A DNA stretch of 64,000 nucleotides from JAAXHF01 sp963665955. Its GTDB lineage: Bacteria > Desulfobacterota > Binatia > Bin18. The stretch spans positions 620,001 through 684,000 of the forward strand of contig OZ246887.1 of assembly GCA_965231765.1 (NCBI GenBank), written 5' to 3'. The notes below the pieces were generated by a model, which was not told the DNA's origin, searched no databases, and saw only the letters and a program-made list of their open reading frames with translations. The position numbers and the translations under genes were made by a program. Positions 25,918-34,391 of the stretch are shown here, piece after piece (positions within the stretch are counted from its first letter, which is position 1; the number at the start of each line of letters is the position of its first letter).

Positions 25918-27578
25918 TGCGGTTGGAACGCCTTAAGATTCAGGACTTCCGCAATTTGCGAGATTTTGAGATCACGTTCACACGCTCCGCACTTGATGCG
26001 GATGGCCATGAACTCGAGTTCAAAAGCCATGCTGTCATCGGTCCAAACGGCTCGGGTAAGTCCAATATGATAGAAGCCGTCGTCACGATTTTCCGTGATC
26101 TCGACCTGAACGAATTTGCTAGCCTAGACTATGAACTGGACTATAAAATCCGCGGCTATCAGATCAACATCACTGCCGTTGCAGGTAATGAACCCCGGGT
26201 TACGATCGACGGTGAGGCCCATGAAGCGTGGGAATTAAGTGACACCTACAGAGAAGGAGACGACCCAGAGGAACCACAACGAGGGTACGCAAGGCGATAC
26301 CTCCCTTCGAATATCTTCACCTACTATTCAGGAAAGAACGAGCGATTAGAGGCTCTCTTTCAAAGCCATCAAGAGCGCTACATTGAAAACATCAACGAGT
26401 ATGAAAAGCGACAGGACTCCGATTCGATCATCAGACGCTTGTTCTACTGCCGTAATCCACACTCTCGCCTTGTTCTGCTCGTATGCCTCCTCGCTCCTGA
26501 ACAGAATCTAAAACAAATTTTAAATGATCTGAACATTGTAGAGACCGATTCGGCCCTGTTCGTGTTAAAAAAACCCTACCGGCTCGATACTGATTTTTCA
26601 AAAGAGGAAATAGATAATGGCGATCAACGTTTCTGGTATGACAGCACCAGATTCACCGTTGATTTTCTTGATAAGTTATGGGAATTGGCGACGGCCCCAA
26701 TTGATTTCACCGAAAAAAAAACCATCGATTTCAGAGGACGGAAGGAAGAACAGGAGTTACTGTATCTCTTTCTAAAAGACAAAAAAGCTCTCATGGATCT
26801 CAAATCCAGGATTGGCGATTCCTATCGTTTCTTCCGATACATTGAGGGTAGCTATGTCGCAGATTTGATCGATGATGTAAGGATCTTTGTCAAACACCAA
26901 AACACGAATGATTTGGTTTCCTTCGAACAGCTTTCAGAAGGTGAACTTCAGCTTCTAACGATTCTTGGCCTCATGCGCATCACAAGTCAAGATCATTGCT
27001 TATTCCTCCTTGACGAACCAGGTACGCACCTCAATCCTATCTGGAAACTTCGCTACTTCGACGAAATAGAGAGGGCTCTCCAGAAAGACGAAAACGACGT
27101 CTTCAGAGGCGACTCCCAAATCATTATTACCACTCACGACCCCATTATGATCGGGAGTTTGCGCAAAGAGCAGGTGCGAATCCTCAAAAGCGAAAACGGC
27201 AGAACTGAAGTCCATACCCCTGACGAACATCCCCAAGGCATGGGCGTAGCTGGGCTATTGAAAAGCGAGCTGTTCGGCTTGCGCTCCACAGTCGATTTAG
27301 AAACACGACGACGTCTTGACCACCGAAATTATCTTTTCGCCCTTGGCGATGCCCCAACGGCTGCCCAGAATACAGAGCTTACCAAACTCAGCAGAGAGCT
27401 GTCCGACCTCGGTTTCGCCAACGATTTCAAAGACCCGTATTTTGAAATATTTGTAAAGAAAATGGCCCTGCATACCAAATTTCATAAAGACACTCTTACG
27501 CCTGAAGAACAGAAGGAACAAGACGAGATAGCCGACTTTATTATCGACGAAATCCCATCCGGGGAGGACGATGCGTGA
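25917..27578 (+). CDS. Restriction-system-associated AAA family ATPase (PtuA-like)
   Basis: 553 residues of the SMC/ABC-like overcoming-lysogeny/Septu ATPase type. Residues about 36-47 are AVIGPNGSGKSN (Walker A); LSEGELQLLTILG is the ABC signature; CLFLLDEPGTHLNP is Walker B with the catalytic Glu; ITTHDPIMIG is the H-loop. The ATG overlaps the hsdS stop as TGATG and has AAGGAGG upstream. A GTGA overlap joins it to the HNH gene. In Septu the ATPase senses infection and controls an HNH partner. The match to the restriction-system-associated AAA group is from family knowledge and context. Confidence 0.85.
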   Translation: MRLERLKIQDFRNLRDFEITFTRSALDADGHELEFKSHAVIGPNGSGKSNMIEAVVTIFRDLDLNEFASLDYELDYKIRGYQINITAVAGNEPRVTIDGEAHEAWELSDTYREGDDPEEPQRGYARRYLPSNIFTYYSGKNERLEALFQSHQERYIENINEYEKRQDSDSIIRRLFYCRNPHSRLVLLVCLLAPEQNLKQILNDLNIVETDSALFVLKKPYRLDTDFSKEEIDNGDQRFWYDSTRFTVDFLDKLWELATAPIDFTEKKTIDFRGRKEEQELLYLFLKDKKALMDLKSRIGDSYRFFRYIEGSYVADLIDDVRIFVKHQNTNDLVSFEQLSEGELQLLTILGLMRITSQDHCLFLLDEPGTHLNPIWKLRYFDEIERALQKDENDVFRGDSQIIITTHDPIMIGSLRKEQVRILKSENGRTEVHTPDEHPQGMGVAGLLKSELFGLRSTVDLETRRRLDHRNYLFALGDAPTAAQNTELTKLSRELSDLGFANDFKDPYFEIFVKKMALHTKFHKDTLTPEEQKEQDEIADFIIDEIPSGEDDA

Positions 27579-28432
27579 GGTGGATCAATTTCGAGAATAA
27601 AAAACCAACCGACACCGACATTCCCGGCTGGGAGCCCTGGACAGATGAGGAATGGACAGCCTGGCTCACGACCTCAGAGAAGTACCTACAGGACCTACAA
27701 AGGCTTCATGAAGCAGGCAATCTGGAAGGGCGTAATCAATTCATCGATGCCAAGAGTGGCCACTGGGGAAAGTTGAAGCCGTGGCTCTTTTCCCTTTCTC
27801 ATGGCAAGTGCTGGTTCACAGAAGGTCGGGATATTTGCTCTCATAAAGACGTCGAACACTTTCGCCCTAAAAAAGAAGCGAAGGATATAGATGGAACAAT
27901 CCGTGATGGCTATTGGTGGCTCGCCTTTGACTACAGCAACTTCAGAGCTTGCGGCAATGTTCCCAATCGGAAAAAAGGAGGCTGGTTCCCGCTCCACGCA
28001 ACCTCCCCCTACTCTTCCTTCGACTGCCCATGTGAAGAATCAGAAATCCGTTACCTTCTTGATCCGACCGATCCCGAGGATGTCAATCTGATAGCCTTTA
28101 ACGAGGAAGGAAATGCCGTACCCGCTCCCGGAATTTCGAAATGGGAGACCCTACGCGTTGATGAATCGATTAAAAGACTCAAGTTGAACGACCACGACGA
28201 ATTACCCAAAGAACGTCGAAAGGTATGGCAAGAAGTCTCGAAGGCTATTGAACTCTACCTAAAATTTAAAGGCCGTATAGGTTCGGGAGGCAACATTGGC
28301 GCCGACGACCGCTTACGCGAGCAAATCCGTATCATTAAATCACGCACCGAAGAAAAAGCGGAACTCTCTTCAGTAGCCAAATGGTGCCTGCTGTTTAGAA
28401 ACGACCCTCGACTCAATAGACTTGTGACATGA
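27575..28432 (+). CDS. HNH endonuclease-like protein (PtuB-like)
   Basis: 285 residues starting at GTG in a GTGA overlap with the ATPase gene. The nuclease core lies near residues 85-145: HGKCWFTEGRDICSHKDVEH, FRPKKEA, GYWWLAFDYSNFRACGNVPN and RKKGGWFPL. This order, with the Asp-x-Glu-His-Phe-x-Pro-Lys segment and the late Asn-x-x-Lys-Gly, matches the HNH proteins paired with Septu-type ATPases and retron Ec78 effectors. The usual zinc Cys pairs are partly missing. It probably cuts nucleic acid when released by the ATPase; the target could be DNA or tRNA. Confidence 0.8.
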   Translation: MRWINFENKKPTDTDIPGWEPWTDEEWTAWLTTSEKYLQDLQRLHEAGNLEGRNQFIDAKSGHWGKLKPWLFSLSHGKCWFTEGRDICSHKDVEHFRPKKEAKDIDGTIRDGYWWLAFDYSNFRACGNVPNRKKGGWFPLHATSPYSSFDCPCEESEIRYLLDPTDPEDVNLIAFNEEGNAVPAPGISKWETLRVDESIKRLKLNDHDELPKERRKVWQEVSKAIELYLKFKGRIGSGGNIGADDRLREQIRIIKSRTEEKAELSSVAKWCLLFRNDPRLNRLVT

Positions 28433-28454
28433 ACGCCAACGTCATGAGAGCCAA

Positions 28455-28907
28455 ATGGAGCAGCAATCACAAACACCGACTATCCCCCCTTTTCGCCCTG
28501 ATGGCTATCTGCCCGTTGGGATTCACCGTTGTTCCCAGGCCGATGTCATCTTTCGCTTCGGTTCTTCAAACCGGCGACGACGGAGATTGGTACTCCGGCT
28601 GCGTCGATGGATTACACTCGGACAACAAGTCGGGGCTCAGCGATTGTTAGTGGATGGAAGCTTCGTCACCGCCAAAGAAGACCCTCAGGACGTTGATACC
28701 GTTATCTGGCTTCCAGAAAACTTCCATCACCAGCTTGAGCAAGAATACGAACCGGCCTTAGAATTGGAGGACATGCTGTTGACGCGGCGACCAGAAGAAC
28801 TTTTTGCGGCAGAAGATGAAACGGATTGGCAAGCCTGGATATCGTTTTTTAGCCGGACCCGCGAAGCAGATGGACGTCGCAAAGGATTGGTGGAGATACA
28901 ACTATGA
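28455..28907 (+). CDS. DUF6932-like minimal nucleotidyltransferase-fold protein
   Basis: 150 residues. The core DGSFVTAKEDPQDVDTVIWL (about residues 66-86) has the Gly-Ser followed by Asp-x-Asp arrangement of Pol-beta-type nucleotidyltransferases. Its N-terminal IPPFRPDGYLPVGIHRCS is typical of what I recall as DUF6932. The helix after it (YEPALELEDMLLTRRPEELF) is also family-like. Such minimal transferases occur as antitoxins or toxins that add nucleotides to a partner protein or tRNA. It overlaps the next gene by four bases and is the sixth gene of the defence operon. Confidence 0.6.
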   Translation: MEQQSQTPTIPPFRPDGYLPVGIHRCSQADVIFRFGSSNRRRRRLVLRLRRWITLGQQVGAQRLLVDGSFVTAKEDPQDVDTVIWLPENFHHQLEQEYEPALELEDMLLTRRPEELFAAEDETDWQAWISFFSRTREADGRRKGLVEIQL

Positions 28908-29101
28908 TTGCGAACGACGAGCAATACCAAAAGGCCCAAGAGGAACTCACGGAGTTGGAAGAACGCCTCCACAGTTTACAGCAAACCCATCCTCTCGGAG
29001 CAAAAGGATTCACAAAGGCGGGCGTGAGAAAACTCATTGCCCGCCTGCATGAAGAGCTTGCCGTATATGAAGGAAGCCAAGAAGGCCGTCAGGCCCATTA
29101 G
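28904..29101 (+). CDS. Small coiled-coil protein, partner of the DUF6932-like gene
   Basis: 65 residues, charged and helical: QYQKAQEELTELEERLHSLQ forms heptads, followed by GAKGFTKAGVRKLIARLHEE. The ATGA overlap with the upstream stop means translational coupling, the usual arrangement of toxin-antitoxin pairs. No DNA-binding motif is evident. The role as antitoxin, toxin or scaffold is not known. It is the last gene before a strong terminator. Confidence 0.65.
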   Translation: MIANDEQYQKAQEELTELEERLHSLQQTHPLGAKGFTKAGVRKLIARLHEELAVYEGSQEGRQAH

Positions 29102-29132
29102 CCATAAAAGATGCAGCATAGTACGCCAAACC

Positions 29133-29175
29133 AAAAAAGCCGGAGTGATGACAATGCAACCACTCCGGCTCTTTT
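29133..29175. terminator. Bidirectional intrinsic terminator closing the defence operon
   Basis: Stem AGCCGGAGTG (29138-29147) pairs with CACTCCGGCT (29161-29170) across a 13-base loop. CTTTT follows on the plus strand, and six A's precede it, giving a U-run for transcripts coming from the other side. Confidence 0.9.
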
Positions 29176-29197
29176 ACGATCTTAATGCTAAACTGCG

Positions 29198-29563
29198 TTA
29201 GCTCAGGCTAAACCCTTCATACGAATTCTCGACCACTTTTTCACACTTTTCCACGTAGTCTACCCAATCAACATACGGCATGAACACACGGGGTTTGCCC
29301 GGGATATTGGGACCTTGGTACCAGTTGTCACACACATTCCACAGCGTCTGATTGGCCAGTTCCTGGATCTGCAGATGCCATGGGCCTTCCGCTTCGACAG
29401 TGGCTTCGATGGCTTTGTGGCCATTTTTACGCATGTAGTCGAGACACTCACCAATCCAATTCACATGCTGTTCGATGCCTGGAACCATGTTGGCTAAGAC
29501 CGACGGACTGCCGGGACCCGTAATCGTACACATGTTCGGAAAACTAGCCGACGACAGCCCTAG
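29198..29563 (-). pseudogene. C-terminal relic of a Baeyer-Villiger-type flavin monooxygenase
   Basis: The frame reads FPNMCTITGPGSPSVLANMV, then IEQHVNWIGECLDYMRKNGH and ANQTLWNVCDNWYQGPNIPG, ending YEGFSLS. This is the last fifth of cyclohexanone-monooxygenase-like enzymes, which are about 540-600 residues. No NAD- or FAD-binding part is present; the cupin-like gene follows at once upstream. An ATG at 29533 could start a 111-residue product, but it would lack both cofactor sites. Confidence 0.8.
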
Positions 29564-29572
29564 AAAGCTAGG

Positions 29573-30034
29573 TTATTTGGCTTGGTTCTGTTCGTCGAGC
29601 GCAGCTTTGAAGTCTGCGGTGTGGAGTGTTGCCTCGACATTCCCGTCATCGTCCAGCACATCGAACAGCGCATCAGATTCACCACGTACAGTGTAGTGCA
29701 GAATACATCCAATGGCACCGCCGCCTTCATGATGCGCATCTCCCGCCGGGCTGGAAGTGTAACGGCCAACAGGCCGGACCTCTCGCACCTCTTTGGTTCC
29801 CTGTTCATAGATAATGTGCTCACCGTCGAGAACGAGGGTGTTGGTTTGCGCCAGGTGACGATGCAGAAAGATCATTTTTTCGGGTTCGAATTTCACGATA
29901 AAATCGGCGATATTGTTCTTCTCATCGACCGCCAGGATGGTCGCGGTGATGTGTTCGAAGTCGCCTAAAGGCCGCCAGTCAATATTGCGATCATCAAAGC
30001 GGGCGGTCTCGGTTGGGGATGCGACAGCTGCCAT
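29573..30034 (-). CDS. Cupin-fold protein (ChrR-like)
   Basis: 153 residues. One cupin domain is centred on EKMIFLHRHLAQTNTLVLDG, with a His-x-His-type metal site, and GRYTSSPAGDAHHEGGGAIG, with the second His pair. The latter GDAHHE resembles anti-sigma factor ChrR-like cupins that accompany dioxygenases. AAAGGAG lies before the ATG. It may be a small dioxygenase or a binding protein; no partner is certain. The end abuts the BVMO relic. Confidence 0.75.
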   Translation of the reverse strand: MAAVASPTETARFDDRNIDWRPLGDFEHITATILAVDEKNNIADFIVKFEPEKMIFLHRHLAQTNTLVLDGEHIIYEQGTKEVREVRPVGRYTSSPAGDAHHEGGGAIGCILHYTVRGESDALFDVLDDDGNVEATLHTADFKAALDEQNQAK

Positions 30035-30262
30035 GTCTATTCTCCTTTATACCTTTGGGTTATTTCTGTTGTTTTTTCAAATGTATACGTCAATCGCTCA
30101 TTGCCGCAAGGCTAGGCATAAGGGGGAGCGATCCCAAGGCTTGCGTTTCATTTGGTCCTGTGTTTCCTTTTTTTCAAGTATGAGAATGAAGAAAAACCTG
30201 TACGAGAGATATGGGGCTATAATCCAACAATTGGCAACCAATCAATTGAATGGAGAGGAGTT

Positions 30263-31315
30263 ATGAAATTCGGCGTCCTGTATGATTTTCGCAATCCGCC
30301 CAAGAACGAGTGGTTCACCCCGTGGCCGGAGTTTTACGCCAGCACCCTTGACCACATGCAGGAGATAGAACGGCTGGGTTTTGATTCGATCAGCCTGTGT
30401 GAGCATCATGGCGATCCTGACGGCTATAACCCGGGCCTGCCAGTGACAATGACCGCTGCCGCTATGCGTACGCAACGGGTACGTATTTGTTCGAACATTA
30501 TTCAGCTGCCGCTCTACCACCCTGTCCTACTGGCCGAACAGCTCGCCGTCCTCGACATCCTGTCCAACGGTCGCTTAGACGTCGGTATCGGCCAAGGCGG
30601 GCAAACGTTCAACATGGAGTTCGCCATGCTCGGGCTGAACCCCCGGCATCGACCGAGCCGTCTTGAAGAAGGCCTGGAAATCCTGCTGCGCAGCTGGACT
30701 GAAGATCAGCCGTTTGATTTCCATGGCAAACATTGGGATCTCGAAGGAGTCTGGCTGAATCCCAAGCCAGTCCAGCAACCGCGCCCACCGACTTTTGTTG
30801 TAGCAGCGTTTTCGGCTAAGGCGATGGATCGTGTGGCACGTCTTGGCCTCGATGTCGGCGCCAGAGGCGGTTTCTTTACTGGGCTCACGGGAGGTGAAGC
30901 GTGGCAGCAGTGGCTCCACGACTGGCAGGCAGCCTGCGGGCGAAATGGTCGAAGTCCCACGTCTGCCAAGATCAATACGTTCGGCAGCTGTTTTATCACC
31001 GACGACCCAGAGAAAGCGTGGGCGGAGCATCGCGAGGGGGCGTTCGCCAGCTTCCACTACGAGCGCCAGGGCGTCCACCCGTATACCACGCTGATGATGG
31101 ACACGGTTCCCGAGAAACCGGAAGACCTGCCCAACTGGCAGCGGCTGTTCATGACCCCCGATCAGGCGATTGCAGAGCTGCGTGAAGTCTTCGCCGACGG
31201 CGCGCCTGACGAGCTGCACTTGATGGCCAAGCGGGCGGGGATGAGCTGGGAGCAGTCGGCAGAATATCTGCGAAACTTTGCAGAAAAAGTGATCCCGGCA
31301 GTGAGGGAGTTGTAG
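30263..31315 (+). CDS. LLM-class flavin-dependent oxidoreductase
   Basis: 350 residues from the ATG at 30263 (MKFGVLYDFRNPPKNEW), set by GGAGAGGAG 3-5 bases upstream; the longer open frame upstream is not family-like. It has GFDSISLCEHHGDPDGYNPG, RVRICSNIIQLPLYHPVLLA, SNGRLDVGIGQGGQTFNMEF and a late region ending AEKVIPAVREL. The family inserts oxygen or transfers hydride using a reduced flavin. It stands alone between an upstream cupin on the other strand and a converging aminotransferase. Confidence 0.92.
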   Translation: MKFGVLYDFRNPPKNEWFTPWPEFYASTLDHMQEIERLGFDSISLCEHHGDPDGYNPGLPVTMTAAAMRTQRVRICSNIIQLPLYHPVLLAEQLAVLDILSNGRLDVGIGQGGQTFNMEFAMLGLNPRHRPSRLEEGLEILLRSWTEDQPFDFHGKHWDLEGVWLNPKPVQQPRPPTFVVAAFSAKAMDRVARLGLDVGARGGFFTGLTGGEAWQQWLHDWQAACGRNGRSPTSAKINTFGSCFITDDPEKAWAEHREGAFASFHYERQGVHPYTTLMMDTVPEKPEDLPNWQRLFMTPDQAIAELREVFADGAPDELHLMAKRAGMSWEQSAEYLRNFAEKVIPAVREL

Positions 31316-31415
31316 CCTTACAGCGGAGGGGAGAGACGTTGCTGAGAGGAGTCGATATGCAAGCGGATCAGCAGGTAGATCCGCAATCGTGGCTTGGAGG
31401 AGCAGTCGACGGCTT

Positions 31416-32597
31416 TTAATCCAGGATTTGTCGCAGCCCGCCTGACAACCGTCCGACCGCCTCGGTCGCCATCTCTTCACTCAGCGCCCCGTACGCCACA
31501 CGCAGGTAACATCCGTCGGTGAGGCCAAAGGCAGTACTGGGAATGACCGCGACCTTATGCTCTTGAATAAGCCGCTCGGTCAACCTCATCGGGTCGATAT
31601 CGGTCTGTACCTTTAACAAAAAATAAAACGCGCCATCTGACTGAGGGACGGTAATCAGATCGCTTAAATCACGCACTACGCTTTGCACAACCTGGCGCGT
31701 GGCAGTCATCGCGTGCAATTTCTCTCGACAATAGTCTACCCCGACTTGCATTGCCGCTGCTGCTGCATGTTGCGACACGACCGGTGGGCAGATCAAGAAC
31801 GTATCCTGGGCCTTTTTGATCGCCGTCTGCAAGTGTTCCGGCGCGACCATCCAACCAATACGCCAGCTGGCGAAGCCGTAGGCTTTGGACAGTGAGTACA
31901 GCGAGATGGTGTACTCGTTGCTGCTCGCAATTGATCCCGGCGAGAAATGCGTCGCGCCGTCGTAGGTGAAATACTCATACGCTTCGTCGCTGATATGGTA
32001 GATACCAGCCTCACGACACAGCGCGTTTACGGCACGGAGATCGGATTCGTCATATACGACACCAGCAGGATTGTTGGGCGATACGGTTACGATGGCACGG
32101 GTCCGGTCAGTGACCGCATTGCTGATCGCGTCGAGTTGGAGCTGGTAGTGCTCATCGGTCGGTACGCACACGGCCTCGCAATTGACCATGCCGATTGCCA
32201 TCTCATGGTTGAAATAGTACGGCAGCTGCAAAATGATCTGATCACCTGGATCTGCGATCGCCATCAGGGCATTCATGAATGCGAGATTGCCACCGGCTGT
32301 TACGACGAGGCAGTGTGAATCATTGAGCACGATGCCGTTCTCTTCCTGGAGCTTTTGAGCAATCACTTCCAGCAGCGGATCAATGCCCTGGACGAGTTTA
32401 TATTTATGATTCTCGGGATCAGTTTCGAACTGGCGGACAGCTTCCAGTGCCTCAGGCGGCGGACCGTAGTAGGCCACACCTTGGCCCAGAGAGACCGTAC
32501 CAGGATTGGCACGGATCAGCTCGGCAACGACCGGAATAATCGGCGCTTGAATTGCCTGCATGCGCCGACTTTCCCGTAGCTTTTGCGTGTTGTGCAT
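31416..32597 (-). CDS. PLP-dependent aminotransferase, class I/II
   Basis: About 393 residues from the ATG at 32597; in-frame ATGs at 32606, 32609 and 32666 are alternatives because none has a strong ribosome site. Fold type I landmarks: LGQGVAYYGPPPEALEAV, VVTAGGNLAFMNALMAIADP, VSPNNPAGVVYDESDL with the PLP-binding Asn-Pro, ISDEAYEYFTYDG with Asp and Tyr, and SLSKAYGFASWRIGWM with the Schiff-base Lys. It transfers amino groups between an amino acid and a keto acid; the specificity is unknown. No clear operon partner. Confidence 0.93.
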   Translation of the reverse strand: MHNTQKLRESRRMQAIQAPIIPVVAELIRANPGTVSLGQGVAYYGPPPEALEAVRQFETDPENHKYKLVQGIDPLLEVIAQKLQEENGIVLNDSHCLVVTAGGNLAFMNALMAIADPGDQIILQLPYYFNHEMAIGMVNCEAVCVPTDEHYQLQLDAISNAVTDRTRAIVTVSPNNPAGVVYDESDLRAVNALCREAGIYHISDEAYEYFTYDGATHFSPGSIASSNEYTISLYSLSKAYGFASWRIGWMVAPEHLQTAIKKAQDTFLICPPVVSQHAAAAAMQVGVDYCREKLHAMTATRQVVQSVVRDLSDLITVPQSDGAFYFLLKVQTDIDPMRLTERLIQEHKVAVIPSTAFGLTDGCYLRVAYGALSEEMATEAVGRLSGGLRQILD

Positions 32598-32797
32598 CCC
32601 GCGCATCATAACCGCTTGCAGAGGGAGAGCAAGAGAGGACTGCTTTGGATCTAAAGAAGAAACCAAAGCGAATGCCAGAAACCTCTTTCCCTACCAGAAC
32701 GAGCTGATATGGTGACGCAAATGAAAGTCTGACACACACAATCGTGACACCCCGGTTGATCGGAAGAGAGAACGATCGCCGCTTAAGGAGGTTTTGT

Positions 32798-34285
32798 ATG
32801 AGCAAGAATGGACACGCGACAACATCGAAGGTCCGCGCACAGTTGAGCCATCCGGTGATCGACGCAGATGGGCATTGGCTAGAGTTTGGTCCATTGGTAC
32901 GGGAAGAGCTCCGCAAAATCGGCGGGAACAAAGCCGTCGATGGATTCTCCTTCTTCCCCAAACAGGTTCAGCAACAACTGACCATGTCACCGGAGGAACG
33001 CCACAACAAACGGATAGGGCATCCGGGCTTTTGGGCACTGCCAACTAAGAATACCCGCGATCGGGCAACCTCCGTCATGCCCAAACTGCTGTACGAACGC
33101 CTGGATGAATTTGGCCTAGACTTTACCATTCTGTATCCCTCGGCTGGTCTCGGCCTGCCGCTCGCTCCCGACGCGGAGCAGCGCACAGCGGCCTGTCGCG
33201 CGTTTAATACGTTTAGCGCTGACTATTTCTCAGCGTATGCTGATCGGATGACGCCTGCCGCTGTGATTCCGATGCACACGCCGGAAGAGGCGATTGCCGA
33301 GCTTGAGTATGCCGTCACGCAGCTCGGATTGAAAGTTGTCATGCTGGGCAGCCTAGCGACACGGCCTACCCCTGCCCCAGACACTGCCAGTGTTGGCATA
33401 TGGCGGGATGTGATGGCGCTGGACAGTGATCAAGACTATGACCCGGTCTGGGCTAAATGTGTGGAACTCAAAGTTGCCCCATCCTTCCATTCTGGCGGGC
33501 GTGGCTTTGCCATGCGCCTGTCGCCGAATAACTTTACCTATAATCATATCGGCCACTTTGCTGCGGCCAACGAAGCCGTATGTAAGGCGCTGTTCTTAGG
33601 CGGTGTGACACGCCGGTTTCCCCAACTCAAATTTGCTTTTCTGGAAGGTGGCGTTGGCTGGGCCTGTCAGCTGTATGTGGATCTGATTGAGCACTGGGAA
33701 AAACGTAATATCAATGCGCTTGAAGAGGTGAAGCCGGCCAACCTCGACAACACTCTATTCCGCGAGCTGGCCGAGACCTACGGCAATCCAATCATCGCCG
33801 AGGTGTTGCGCAAGAGAGAAGCGAAACAGAATACAGCTTCCTCACTAAAAGTCGCAAACGATACAGGTGGCCTTGCAAACTTAGACGACTACTCAGCGTG
33901 TGGGATTAGTAAGGCCGAGGACATTAAAGCGCTGTTTAACAATAATTTCTACTTTGGCTGCGAGGCGGATGACCGGATGAATGCCTGGGCGTTTAACCGC
34001 CACACCAATCCGTTTGGCGCACAGATCAACGCGCTGTTCGGCTCAGACATTGGCCACTTTGATGTACCGAACATGGCTGATGTGCTGCCGGAGGCGTATG
34101 AGTTTGTTGAAGACGGCCTGATGACAGCCGACAACTTCCGCGACTTTGTGTATACCAATCCGGTCCGATTTTGGGGCGAGGCTAATCCCGACTTCTTTAA
34201 AGGGACGAGCGTGGAAGAGGCGGCAGCAGCCGTGCTGGCAGAGGGCAGCGTTGAGATTAGCGTGGACGCCCAGGCCATGAGCTAG
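32798..34285 (+). CDS. Amidohydrolase family protein, 495 aa
   Basis: Paralogue of the protein at 4796-6259. The start MSKNGHATTSKVRAQLSHPV has AAGGAGG 7 bases upstream; the ATG at 32744 does not. Motifs in order: HPVIDADGHWLEF, PSFHSGGRGFAMRLSPNNF, HIGHFAAANEAVCKALFLGG, FAFLEGGVGWACQLY and LFGSDIGHFDVPNMADVL. The long insertion between the Gly-rich strand and the final Asp motif is shared only with its paralogue here. Metal-dependent hydrolase or decarboxylase of unknown substrate; an intrinsic terminator follows at once. Confidence 0.92.
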   Translation: MSKNGHATTSKVRAQLSHPVIDADGHWLEFGPLVREELRKIGGNKAVDGFSFFPKQVQQQLTMSPEERHNKRIGHPGFWALPTKNTRDRATSVMPKLLYERLDEFGLDFTILYPSAGLGLPLAPDAEQRTAACRAFNTFSADYFSAYADRMTPAAVIPMHTPEEAIAELEYAVTQLGLKVVMLGSLATRPTPAPDTASVGIWRDVMALDSDQDYDPVWAKCVELKVAPSFHSGGRGFAMRLSPNNFTYNHIGHFAAANEAVCKALFLGGVTRRFPQLKFAFLEGGVGWACQLYVDLIEHWEKRNINALEEVKPANLDNTLFRELAETYGNPIIAEVLRKREAKQNTASSLKVANDTGGLANLDDYSACGISKAEDIKALFNNNFYFGCEADDRMNAWAFNRHTNPFGAQINALFGSDIGHFDVPNMADVLPEAYEFVEDGLMTADNFRDFVYTNPVRFWGEANPDFFKGTSVEEAAAAVLAEGSVEISVDAQAMS

Positions 34286-34296
34286 TTGTCCAAGTG

Positions 34297-34341
34297 AACT
34301 CCCTCCACCCAATCGCGATGCGATATGGAGGGAGTTTCTTT
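34297..34341 (+). terminator. Intrinsic terminator after the amidohydrolase
   Basis: AACTCCCTCCA (34297-34307) pairs with TGGAGGGAGTT (34326-34336) over 11 bp, followed by TCTTTC. It lies 11 bases after the stop codon. Confidence 0.85.
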
Positions 34342-34391
34342 CGCGTTCTCACAGCCAATTCATCCATTTTCAGACCTGAAAGGAGCGATCT

